A stretch of DNA of 64,000 bases from Marinicellulosiphila megalodicopiae (GTDB lineage Bacteria; Pseudomonadota; Gammaproteobacteria; Pseudomonadales; Natronospirillaceae). The translations under genes were made by a program, and so were the position numbers. Of this stretch, positions 1 to 7,870 are shown one piece after another. Numbering within the stretch: the first letter of the stretch is position 1; every line of letters begins with the position of its first letter. The DNA lies in NCBI RefSeq assembly GCF_045862395.1, contig NZ_AP023087.1:1612001-1676000 (forward strand). Direction: 5' to 3'. The notes under the pieces were generated by a model. It saw only the letters and a program-made list of their open reading frames with translations. It ran no database searches and was not told where the DNA came from.

Positions 1-9
1 CAAAATATT

Positions 10-52
10 GGACCCGTTGAACCTGATCAGGTTAACACCTGCGTAGGAAACA
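10..52 (+). promoter_or_regulatory. TPP riboswitch (THI element), 3' part only
   Basis: The window opens inside a thiamine pyrophosphate riboswitch. The conserved 3' half is visible: ACCCGTTGAACCTGATCAGG followed by TTAACACCTGCGTAGGAAA, which matches the family core (ACCUGAUC...GCGUAGGGA). The 5' CUGAGA arm lies upstream of the window. It sits about 90 bases before the thiC start codon, so thiC and the downstream thi genes are expected to be switched off by TPP. Recognition is from the core motif. Confidence 0.93.
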
Positions 53-139
53 AGAAAGAGCCTCAATGTGTCTCCAAATTTGGCATTCTCTTATTTTGTT
101 CGTGCGCGTTTTCTTTGTATTATTTTAAAGAGTAACGTT

Positions 140-1969
140 ATGACTTCTCCTATTTCTAAAAACGCTAAAATCACCCGTGAACCTTTATCTGGTTCAAAAA
201 AAATCTATATTGAACAAGACAATATTCGTGTTCCGATGCGCGAAATTACGTTAAGTGATACTAAATTATCCAACGGCACCGTCGAAAAAAATCCGCCTGT
301 ACGATTATACGATTGCTCCGGTCCTTATACTGATCAAAACATTGAAATCGATGTAAAAAAAGGACTGCCCCGTACTCGTGATCAATGGGTAAATGATCGT
401 GAAGATACAGAAATATTAGACAGTCATACCAGTAGTTTTGGTGCTGTGCGAGATCAATCTTTATTATTTGAGGACATTCGTTTTCAATCAAAGGCAAAAA
501 TTCGCAAAGCAAAACCAGGCAAAAACGTCACCCAAATGTATTATGCACGTCAAGGAATAATTACTGATGAAATGAAATACATCGCACTGCGTGAAAACTT
601 AGTAGCCGCGCAATCTGATGATGTAGGTCAGCACCCAGGGCAAAACTATGGCGCTAATACGCAAAAAGAAATCACAGCAGAATTTGTAAGATCAGAAGTC
701 GCGGCAGGTCGTGCCGTGATTCCAGCAAACATTAATCACCCAGAATTAGAACCGATGATTATTGGTCGTAACTTTTTAGTTAAAGTAAACGCAAACATTG
801 GTAACTCTGCGGTTACATCAAGCATCGAAGAAGAAGTTGAAAAATTAGTTTGGTCTACACGCTGGGGCGCTGACACGGTAATGGATTTATCAACCGGTCA
901 AAATATTCATGAAACACGCGAATGGATTATGCGTAACTCGCCAGTGCCAATTGGTACGGTTCCCATTTACCAAGCACTAGAAAAAGTAAACGGCGTCGCT
1001 GAAGATTTAACGTGGGAATTATTTCGTGACACGTTAATTGAACAAGCAGAGCAGGGTGTCAGTTACTTTACCATTCACGCAGGTGTTCTTTTACGTTACG
1101 TACCAATGACTGCTAAACGAGTGACAGGTATTGTTTCGCGTGGTGGTTCAATCATGGCTAAATGGTGTTTAGCGCATCACGAAGAAAATTTCTTATTTAC
1201 ACACTTTGAAGAAATTTGTGAAATCATGAAAGCTTATGATGTGACATTTTCATTAGGTGATGGTTTACGTCCAGGTTGTATTGCCGATGCAAACGATGAA
1301 TCACAATTTTCAGAATTAAAAACATTAGGTGAGCTTTGTAAAATTGCATGGAAACATGATGTGCAATGTTTCATTGAAGGTCCAGGTCACGTGCCAATGC
1401 ACATGATTAAAGAAAATATGGACGAGCAATTAAAACACTGTGACGAAGCGCCTTTTTATACATTAGGCCCATTGGTGACAGATATTTCTCCAGGTTACGA
1501 TCACTTTTCATCAGGTATTGGTGCGGCCATGATCGGATGGTTTGGTTGTGCGATGTTATGTTACGTGACACCTAAAGAGCATTTAGGTTTACCTAATCGT
1601 GATGATGTTAAGCAAGGTTTAATTGCTTATAAAATTGCAGCCCATGCCGCTGATTTAGCAAAAGGACACCCAGGTGTTCAAGTTTGGGACAACGCAATGA
1701 GTAAAGCGCGTTTTGAATTTCGTTGGGTAGATCAGTTTAATTTAGCGATTGATCCTGATACTGCCATTGCTTATCACGATGAAACGTTACCAAAAGATTC
1801 TGCTAAAGTGGCGCATTTTTGTTCGATGTGTGGCCCGAAATTTTGTTCAATGAAAATCTCTCAAGAAGTACGAGATTATGCCGCTGCTAAAGAAGAAAAA
1901 GAAAAAGGCATGTTAGAGCAATCTGAAAAATTCAAAAAAGAAGGCAGCGAGTTGTACCAAGAAGTTTAA
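140..1969 (+). CDS. thiC: Phosphomethylpyrimidine synthase ThiC
   Basis: ThiC is a radical-SAM enzyme that converts aminoimidazole ribotide to hydroxymethylpyrimidine phosphate in thiamine biosynthesis. The C-terminal 4Fe-4S ligand motif CSMCGPKFC is present at about residues 561-569, and the protein (609 aa) is full length for the family. The frame is open from a GTG at 68, but I chose ATG 140: it follows an AAAGAG ribosome binding site, and the extra 24 residues would start right behind the riboswitch and look unlike ThiC. First gene of the thi operon; thiO starts 3 bases after its stop. Expected to be TPP-repressed through the riboswitch. Confidence 0.97.
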   Translation: MTSPISKNAKITREPLSGSKKIYIEQDNIRVPMREITLSDTKLSNGTVEKNPPVRLYDCSGPYTDQNIEIDVKKGLPRTRDQWVNDREDTEILDSHTSSFGAVRDQSLLFEDIRFQSKAKIRKAKPGKNVTQMYYARQGIITDEMKYIALRENLVAAQSDDVGQHPGQNYGANTQKEITAEFVRSEVAAGRAVIPANINHPELEPMIIGRNFLVKVNANIGNSAVTSSIEEEVEKLVWSTRWGADTVMDLSTGQNIHETREWIMRNSPVPIGTVPIYQALEKVNGVAEDLTWELFRDTLIEQAEQGVSYFTIHAGVLLRYVPMTAKRVTGIVSRGGSIMAKWCLAHHEENFLFTHFEEICEIMKAYDVTFSLGDGLRPGCIADANDESQFSELKTLGELCKIAWKHDVQCFIEGPGHVPMHMIKENMDEQLKHCDEAPFYTLGPLVTDISPGYDHFSSGIGAAMIGWFGCAMLCYVTPKEHLGLPNRDDVKQGLIAYKIAAHAADLAKGHPGVQVWDNAMSKARFEFRWVDQFNLAIDPDTAIAYHDETLPKDSAKVAHFCSMCGPKFCSMKISQEVRDYAAAKEEKEKGMLEQSEKFKKEGSELYQEV

Positions 1970-1971
1970 TT

Positions 1972-3069
1972 ATGATTGAGTCAATGAAACAGGTTGCCAT
2001 TGTAGGTGCAGGTTTAGTTGGGAGAATGCTTGTTTGGCGATTGTTAAACGAGTACCCCGATTTAAATATTCACTTGTTTGATAAAGATGATTTATCACAA
2101 TCAACAAGTGCTGCGCAAACAGCCGCTGGTATGATCAGTCCATTAAGTGAATTGTGCGTCAGTGATCGAGCAATTTACGATATGGGGTTGGCAGCTTTAA
2201 CTCAATGGCCAAATTGGCTTAAAAAGTTAGAGCAGCAAACTGGGCGAAAAGTCGATTATCAATCTTGCGGTTCCATCGTGTTGGCTCATGCATTAGATCA
2301 AAATGAATTAACACAGTTTCAACAGGAAATTGATTTTAAACTCACACAACATGATCTAAATAAGCAGCCATACAAGTGGTTAGATAAAACTCTGCTTCTT
2401 GAAAAAGAATCAATGATTGGTCAAAATTTTGAGTCAGGATTATTTTTAAACGACGAAGCCTATATTGATAATCGTGAATTATTGACATCACTTAAAACAT
2501 TTATTTTAAACAATCATATTACTGTTATTGATAATTGTCAGTGTGACATTGTGGATAACGTTGTTGAATTTGACGATAAAAAATTAAAGTTTGATTTTGT
2601 ATTTGATTGTCGTGGAATAGGCTCGAATGTGGAAAACTTACGCTCTGTGCGCGGCGAAGTGATGCATGTTGAATGCAAAGAAGTAAACATCAAACACGCG
2701 ATTCGATTTATGCATCCAAGATATAAGCTATATATTGTGCCTAAACCGAATCATCGTTATGTAATTGGTGCGACTGAAATTGAAAGTCATGACAACAGCC
2801 CGATGAGTTTACAATCCATGATGGAATTAGGCAGTGCACTTTATAGTGTGCATCCTGCCTTTGCTGAAAGTCGAGTGTTAGAAATTGACGCTAATTTACG
2901 ACCTGCTATGTTAGATAATAATCCTGTCATAAAAATTAGTAATAATGTGATGTGTGTAAATGGTTTATATCGACATGGATATTTACTGATTCCCGAAGTG
3001 ATTAATACAGTAATGAATATTCTAAAAAAACAATCACATCAATATCATTGGATGGTGTCCTATGAATGA
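1972..3069 (+). CDS. thiO: Glycine oxidase ThiO
   Basis: ThiO is a FAD-dependent amine oxidase that oxidises glycine to dehydroglycine (iminoacetate) for thiazole synthesis, the oxygen-dependent alternative to ThiH. The N-terminus has the dinucleotide-binding motif VAIVGAGLVGR, and the DAO-family C-terminal motif region (ANLRPAMLDNNPVI, then GLYRHGYLLIP) is intact. Length 365 aa is typical. The start could also be the Met at 1984, just before the Rossmann strand. It overlaps thiS by 8 bases, which suggests translational coupling. No thiH is seen in the window. Confidence 0.93.
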   Translation: MIESMKQVAIVGAGLVGRMLVWRLLNEYPDLNIHLFDKDDLSQSTSAAQTAAGMISPLSELCVSDRAIYDMGLAALTQWPNWLKKLEQQTGRKVDYQSCGSIVLAHALDQNELTQFQQEIDFKLTQHDLNKQPYKWLDKTLLLEKESMIGQNFESGLFLNDEAYIDNRELLTSLKTFILNNHITVIDNCQCDIVDNVVEFDDKKLKFDFVFDCRGIGSNVENLRSVRGEVMHVECKEVNIKHAIRFMHPRYKLYIVPKPNHRYVIGATEIESHDNSPMSLQSMMELGSALYSVHPAFAESRVLEIDANLRPAMLDNNPVIKISNNVMCVNGLYRHGYLLIPEVINTVMNILKKQSHQYHWMVSYE

Positions 3070-3277
3070 GAACAATATAAATATAAGTGTCAACGGCGAA
3101 CAAAAAACCGTAGAAAAAAATAAAAATTTGAGTGAAATTTTAACATTTTTAAATATTGAAAAACGCATGATATCCATTGCGGTCAATTCCGATTTTGTGC
3201 CTAGAGAACAATATAAAGAATTAATCATTAATGAAAAAGACGCCATTGATATTTTAACCCCTATTGCAGGTGGTTAA
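3062..3277 (+). CDS. thiS: Sulfur carrier protein ThiS
   Basis: A 71-aa ubiquitin-fold sulfur carrier ending in the diagnostic TPIAGG; the terminal Gly-Gly is adenylated and thiocarboxylated and then delivers sulfur to ThiG. It overlaps the end of thiO by 8 bases and lies 3 bases before thiG. The activating enzyme ThiF is not encoded in the window and must be elsewhere, or its function is supplied by a MoeB-like protein (inference). Confidence 0.94.
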   Translation: MNENNINISVNGEQKTVEKNKNLSEILTFLNIEKRMISIAVNSDFVPREQYKELIINEKDAIDILTPIAGG

Positions 3278-3280
3278 ACG

Positions 3281-4069
3281 ATGGAAGATTTGAAGTTATA
3301 TTCAAAAACGTTTTCAAGTCGTATTTTAATTGGTACAGCCATGTATCCTTCGCCACAAATAATGTTAGATGCAATCAAACAATCAGCATCAAACATTGTG
3401 ACGTTAAGTTTGCGTAGACAAAACCCAAACGAGCAGGGTGGAGAACAGTTTTGGAAATTAATTCAACAAACAGGCTGTGAATTATTACCCAACACCGCAG
3501 GGTGTAAAACCGTTCAAGAAGCGGTGACATTAGCTAAAATGTCTCGTGAAATATTTAATACCAATTGGATTAAATTAGAAGTGGTGGGGGACGATTACAA
3601 TTTACAACCTGATCCATTTTTAACCGTAGAAGCGGCTAAAATATTAATTAAAGACGGGTTTGAAGTGTTGCCATTTTGTACTGACGATTTAGTATTTAAC
3701 TTAAGATTATTAGATGCAGGTTGTGAAGTATTAATGCCGTGGGGCTCACCCATTGGCACAGCTAAAGGTTTAATGAACCCTTATGCATTGCAAACATTAC
3801 GTGAACGTATAGATCATGTACCTATGATTATTGATGCCGGTTTAGGTAAACCTTCTGATGCCTGTCTTGCTCTTGAAATGGGATTTGATGCCGTATTATT
3901 AAACACCGCCATTGCCAAGGCAAATGATCCCGTACGTATGGCAAATGGGTTTAAGTCGGCAGTAGATGCCGGAAGAGATGCGTATCTTGCTGGAAAAATA
4001 CAATCCAGACAAACCGCGCAAGCATCGACACCTACAATTGGTATGCCGTTTTGGCATCAGCAAAAATAA
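3281..4069 (+). CDS. thiG: Thiazole synthase ThiG
   Basis: ThiG is a TIM-barrel enzyme that forms the thiazole phosphate carboxylate from DXP, dehydroglycine and ThiS thiocarboxylate. The Schiff-base lysine lies in IKLEVVGDD (about K98), and the phosphate-binding DAGLGKPSDA and the LNTAIA strand are present. 262 aa is full length. It is packed between thiS (3 bp) and thiDE (13 bp) in the operon. Confidence 0.96.
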   Translation: MEDLKLYSKTFSSRILIGTAMYPSPQIMLDAIKQSASNIVTLSLRRQNPNEQGGEQFWKLIQQTGCELLPNTAGCKTVQEAVTLAKMSREIFNTNWIKLEVVGDDYNLQPDPFLTVEAAKILIKDGFEVLPFCTDDLVFNLRLLDAGCEVLMPWGSPIGTAKGLMNPYALQTLRERIDHVPMIIDAGLGKPSDACLALEMGFDAVLLNTAIAKANDPVRMANGFKSAVDAGRDAYLAGKIQSRQTAQASTPTIGMPFWHQQK

Positions 4070-4082
4070 TAGACACATTAAT

Positions 4083-5498
4083 ATGAAAACCATTTGGACC
4101 ATTGCCGCTTTAGATAGTGCTGGTATTTCTGGAATATCAGCAGATACAAAAGTATTTAACGCCTTTGATTGTATCACTTGTAATATTGCCACAGCAGTAA
4201 CTGCACAAAGTGTCGATCAATCTGTTTCATTACAAAAAATAAACGCTCAAATATTAAAAGATCAATTAAACGTATTGTTAAAAAAACATAAACCCGATGC
4301 CATTAAAATGGGTGTGTTGGTCGATGTTGAGCAAGTAAACGTGATAGCGGGATTCTTAGCACAACATCAATTAAATGTTCCAATTGTTTACGATCCTGTT
4401 TTAAGTGCCAGCAGTGGATTGTCTTTTAATCAATTAAGTTTGCAAGATTTAAAACCACTTTTAAAATTTTTCACAATCATTACGCCAAATTATGATGAGT
4501 TTGAATGGTTGTGTCATAAAAATATTGAGCAATTATTTCAAACGGGTGTGAAGGCTGTTTATGTCAAGGGCGGTCATCATGATGTTTCTCAAGACTATAT
4601 TGTGGATCAACTTTGTATTAAAAGTGAACCCGATTTATATTTCCATAATATTAAACAAGCTAAAAAAGTTAGAGCCACAGGTTGCAGCTTTTCAAGTTTG
4701 TTGGCCGTATTTCTTTTAGAGTATCCAATCAATGATGCCATCACCATGGCAAATGCAAGTTTACAAAAATCAATTAAAGACACTCACGTTTCAATTGATG
4801 GGTTTTATATTTTAAAACAATTTAGTAAAAGTGAAGATCTAAATGATTTTCCAGATGTGTCGCATCATGTATTAAATAAACAGCAAATACCGTTTGAATT
4901 GTGCGAGCCACTTGGATTATATCCCGTGGTAGACAGCGTTAAATGGATTAAGACCTTAGCGGGCTGGGGAGTTAAAACCCTTCAAATACGCATTAAAGAT
5001 CAAGCAGGCGAGCAATTAGAACAGTCGATTAAACAGTGCGTTGAGATATGTCACAAACATAATATTCAATTTTTTGTAAACGACTATTGGGAATTGGCAA
5101 TTAAATATCAGGCATATGGTGTGCATTTAGGGCAAGAAGATATTCAAATTGCAGATATCGAAGCCATAAGAAAGGCGGGTGTTAAAATTGGAATTAGCAC
5201 GCATGGAGAGATGGAGTTTTGCATCGCTAAAAGTATTAAACCGAGTTACATTGCTATTGGTGCAATATTCCCAACAAATACAAAAGAAGTGCAAGTGGTA
5301 GGGTTAGATAATTTAAATAAATGGGTGACTATTTTAAAAGTGCATTATCCATTATGTGCGATTGGGGGTATTGGGTTTAATAATATTGAGACAGTGTTGA
5401 AATCTAATGTGGGTTCAGTTGCATTGGTGAGTGCTATTTGCAGTGCGGATAATCCAGAATTAGCTACACAAAAATTATTGAGTTATTTTAATTTATAA
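4083..5498 (+). CDS. thiDE: Fused HMP(-P) kinase / thiamine-phosphate synthase ThiDE
   Basis: A 471-aa bifunctional protein. Residues about 1-250 are a ThiD ribokinase-fold kinase (N-terminal AALDSAGISGISADTKVF motif; C-terminal VRATGCSFSS, the anion-hole/catalytic region, where the usual GTGC reads ATGC). Residues about 270-471 are a ThiE TIM-barrel thiamine-phosphate synthase (LQIRIKD, FVNDYWELA, YGVHLGQED, AIGGIGF). It would phosphorylate HMP-P and couple it to thiazole phosphate. Start ATG 4083 was chosen because it begins directly at the ThiD fold; a longer open frame back to 3966 lies inside thiG. Last gene of the thi operon, and its stop directly abuts a convergent gene. Confidence 0.93.
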   Translation: MKTIWTIAALDSAGISGISADTKVFNAFDCITCNIATAVTAQSVDQSVSLQKINAQILKDQLNVLLKKHKPDAIKMGVLVDVEQVNVIAGFLAQHQLNVPIVYDPVLSASSGLSFNQLSLQDLKPLLKFFTIITPNYDEFEWLCHKNIEQLFQTGVKAVYVKGGHHDVSQDYIVDQLCIKSEPDLYFHNIKQAKKVRATGCSFSSLLAVFLLEYPINDAITMANASLQKSIKDTHVSIDGFYILKQFSKSEDLNDFPDVSHHVLNKQQIPFELCEPLGLYPVVDSVKWIKTLAGWGVKTLQIRIKDQAGEQLEQSIKQCVEICHKHNIQFFVNDYWELAIKYQAYGVHLGQEDIQIADIEAIRKAGVKIGISTHGEMEFCIAKSIKPSYIAIGAIFPTNTKEVQVVGLDNLNKWVTILKVHYPLCAIGGIGFNNIETVLKSNVGSVALVSAICSADNPELATQKLLSYFNL

Positions 5499-5828
5499 TT
5501 AATTTTGAATTACCTTATCATTTGTAATCCAATTACTTTGTGTCTTTTTCCCTAATGGTGTTAATTCATTTACGGTAAGTGGGCCAGTATGGCATGAACT
5601 ACAAATCAGGTCAGGTTGAGTATCTGATTTTGATTCTACTACGTCATGTTCATACGAAGTAGTAGGAAGAATTCCTCCAGTTGAAACATATTTAGATTGA
5701 GATTCAGCATGGTGTTTTCCATTCAATGACGTGAAACCATTTGTAATAGGTGTCGGTTTAATTTTTTTATCACAACCAAGTAATATGACTGAACTGATCA
5801 AAGTGAAAACTATAAATTTTGTTGGCAT
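5499..5828 (-). CDS. Small lipoprotein with one CxxCH haem-type motif
   Basis: A 109-aa protein with a hydrophobic N-terminus and lipobox ILLGC (Cys19), then a low-complexity linker and one CSSCH at residues 76-80. CxxCH is the c-type haem attachment signature, so a small membrane-tethered monohaem protein is possible; a chance motif cannot be excluded in so short a protein. Its stop is adjacent to the thiDE stop (convergent) and no obvious terminator separates them. No further family recognised. Confidence 0.6.
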   Translation of the reverse strand: MPTKFIVFTLISSVILLGCDKKIKPTPITNGFTSLNGKHHAESQSKYVSTGGILPTTSYEHDVVESKSDTQPDLICSSCHTGPLTVNELTPLGKKTQSNWITNDKVIQN

Positions 5829-5899
5829 GTTAACTTCCTTTATTTTTAATTTGTCATCCTCGGTATCTTTTCGTCGGGGATCCAGTGACTTAAAATTAC

Positions 5900-5934
5900 T
5901 ATCACCTTCGACGATTTAATTGTCAAAGGTGATA
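5900..5934 (-). terminator. Hairpin, likely urease operon terminator
   Basis: A 13-bp stem with one mismatch (TATCACCTTCGAC / GTCAAAGGTGATA) and a 9-base loop, lying just past the ureG stop. On the - strand it is followed by a moderate run (GTAATTTTAAG). It could act as the end of the ureDABCEFG transcript; the weak U-tract lowers confidence. Confidence 0.55.
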
Positions 5935-5942
5935 ATAATAAC

Positions 5943-6551
5943 TTACAACATTCCTTGAGTTTCAATAAACGTAATAATCTCATCAAGGGCAGTTTGGTTT
6001 TTCATGTTGGCAAACACAAACGGTTTGTCGCCACGCATTTTTTTAGCATCACGATCCATCACATCTAACGACGCACCAACTATGGGTGCTAAATCAATCT
6101 TGTTTATGATTAATAAATCCGATTTAGTAATGCCAGGGCCACCTTTACGTGGAATTTTATCACCAGCTGAAACATCAATCACATAAAGGGTTAAATCTGA
6201 TAATTCAGGACTGAATGTCGCACTTAAATTGTCACCACCACTTTCAATAATCACTAAATCTAAATTTGCATGGCGTTGTTGTAATTCGTCAATGGCCGCT
6301 AAGTTCATGGAAGCATCTTCGCGAATGGCGGTATGAGGACAGCCACCGGTTTCAACACCCATAATACGATCTTCTTCTAACGCATCATTACGCAATAAAA
6401 ATTGAGCGTCTTCTTTTGTATAAATATCGTTTGTCACTACGGCCATATTGTATTTGTTTCGAAGTTTTAAACACAGCTGAGTGATTAAAGCGGTTTTACC
6501 AGAACCCACGGGTCCACCGATGCCGACGCGTAATGTTTGTTTTGATGACAT
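5943..6551 (-). CDS. ureG: Urease accessory GTPase UreG
   Basis: A SIMIBI-class GTPase that drives nickel insertion into urease. P-loop GPVGSGKT at residues 13-20, switch region with VETGGCPHTAIRED (metal-binding Cys-Pro-His), and guanine-specificity motif NKID are all present. 202 aa is standard. Last gene of the urease cluster, 39 bp after ureF. Cytoplasmic; acts in a complex with UreD, UreF and UreE. Confidence 0.97.
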   Translation of the reverse strand: MSSKQTLRVGIGGPVGSGKTALITQLCLKLRNKYNMAVVTNDIYTKEDAQFLLRNDALEEDRIMGVETGGCPHTAIREDASMNLAAIDELQQRHANLDLVIIESGGDNLSATFSPELSDLTLYVIDVSAGDKIPRKGGPGITKSDLLIINKIDLAPIVGASLDVMDRDAKKMRGDKPFVFANMKNQTALDEIITFIETQGML

Positions 6552-6590
6552 GTTGTTTACCCTTTTTAAATTTGTTAAATATTTTGTTTG

Positions 6591-7262
6591 TTATGAACGA
6601 AATAATCGACTGTACTGATGTTGGTGTAGGCTACTTGATAACGCAAAGATAGGTAACGAATTACCCATGGTTTCAAAATTTAAACCATTTGCTATCTGTA
6701 TTGCTTGTTCTATATCAGGCATTAATTTTTGTAAAATTCGTTGCATTTGTGTTTGGCCAAGGGGTTTTATTTTGCCTGATGCCGCCACTTGGTTTTCACA
6801 CCACGCCCAGCAATATCCCATTAAAATACTGTGAGTATCCATTTTGTAATGAGAGCTGGCTAATGCAAACCCTAGTGCCACAGTAGGTTTGTTTAAAAAA
6901 TCAGCATCATATTGAATGTCTTGATTTTTTAACAACAACAATAATGCTTTGCCTACTTGCTGGTCTTCAGTCCACAGTTCTTTGGTTTCTCTACTGGCTA
7001 ATAATGTGAAATTAATTTCTTTTAATAGATGCGCATCATTATTTTCAATGGCTGTTTTCATTTGTGCAATGCAAGGTAAGTCCCAGTGAGATATAGAATG
7101 AACTAATACAGATTGAATCCATTTATAAATGTCTTCTTCTGTTTTTAGCCATTGTTCATCAATGGCATATTCAATGCCTTGAGAATAAGCAAAATTACCA
7201 ATAGGTAATGCTGGCGATATTAAATTAAATAATTGCAAAGAGCTTAATAGCGAAGTGTTCAT
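6591..7262 (-). CDS. ureF: Urease accessory protein UreF
   Basis: An all-helical chaperone that joins UreD and UreG in the urease activation complex. The family opening (LQLFNLISPALPIGNFAYSQ) and the conserved central region are seen. 223 aa, normal length. The start ATG overlaps the ureE stop by one base (TAATG), so translation is probably coupled. Confidence 0.94.
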   Translation of the reverse strand: MNTSLLSSLQLFNLISPALPIGNFAYSQGIEYAIDEQWLKTEEDIYKWIQSVLVHSISHWDLPCIAQMKTAIENNDAHLLKEINFTLLASRETKELWTEDQQVGKALLLLLKNQDIQYDADFLNKPTVALGFALASSHYKMDTHSILMGYCWAWCENQVAASGKIKPLGQTQMQRILQKLMPDIEQAIQIANGLNFETMGNSLPIFALSSSLHQHQYSRLFRS

Positions 7263-7780
7263 TAATGGCTGTGCTCACTGGTTACTTTGTTAGCTAATGT
7301 GTGTTCTGCAGAATGATCTAAACCGTCGTTATGAGAGTGTCCGCCAAATTCACCATAAGCACCGTTTAATGGATTAAACGGTAATTCAACTTCAACTATT
7401 TTTAAATTGTAATGTTTACACAAATCGGCCAAGACATGATCCGATTGAAATAAAAGCGTAAGAGGTTGTATTTCAAGGGTTAAATGACGATTTCCTAGGT
7501 GATAACACACGGTTGAAAACGTTAACCAGTCATCACAGGTTGCTTGCATGACTAATTCTTTTTTGGCTTTGATTTTGTAAAACTGATTATCTTCAGTCGC
7601 TACAATAAATCCATCAGGTAATACATTCCCGCGAGGTAAAAATAAACCAATGTCTGTACCGTCAGTGGTTTGTGTTTTTAAGCGTGCTTTTTTTCGATCA
7701 TCAAATGTTAATTCAATGACACCTTGGATTTCACCATGACAGTGGTCACCAATGACTTTTGTTATTTCAATGACAGACAT
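7262..7780 (-). CDS. ureE: Urease nickel metallochaperone UreE
   Basis: UreE donates nickel to the UreDFG complex. The N-terminal peptide-binding domain is followed by the metal-binding domain and a His-rich tail (GGHSHNDGLDHSAEH ... SEHSH) typical of nickel-binding UreE. 172 aa. It is separated from ureC by a 90-bp gap that holds a small palindrome (7804-7821); this is the only sizeable gap inside the cluster. Confidence 0.94.
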   Translation of the reverse strand: MSVIEITKVIGDHCHGEIQGVIELTFDDRKKARLKTQTTDGTDIGLFLPRGNVLPDGFIVATEDNQFYKIKAKKELVMQATCDDWLTFSTVCYHLGNRHLTLEIQPLTLLFQSDHVLADLCKHYNLKIVEVELPFNPLNGAYGEFGGHSHNDGLDHSAEHTLANKVTSEHSH

Positions 7781-7803
7781 ACATAACCTTTGTAATTTGT
7801 AAG

Positions 7804-7821
7804 CTCGGGATTTATTCCGAG
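7804..7821. repeat. Palindromic REP-like hairpin (family A)
   Basis: CTCGGGATTTATTCCGAG folds into a 7-bp stem with a TTTA loop. The same loop core (GGATTTATTC) recurs at 19790, 19830, 19984, 27357 and 45777 with compensating changes in the outer stem bases. Here it lies between ureC and ureE. Confidence 0.7.
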
Positions 7822-7870
7822 ACTAATATCGTTTTTAAAATATTTTCACAATTAATTTCGAACCTACACA

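Noticed and set aside
68..139. N-terminal extension of ThiC from GTG 68
   Set aside because: It begins at the riboswitch edge without a ribosome binding site; ATG 140 with AAAGAG fits the family.
3966..4082. 39-residue extension of ThiDE into thiG
   Set aside because: It overlaps thiG in another frame and lies before the conserved ThiD start; ATG 4083 is the natural start.
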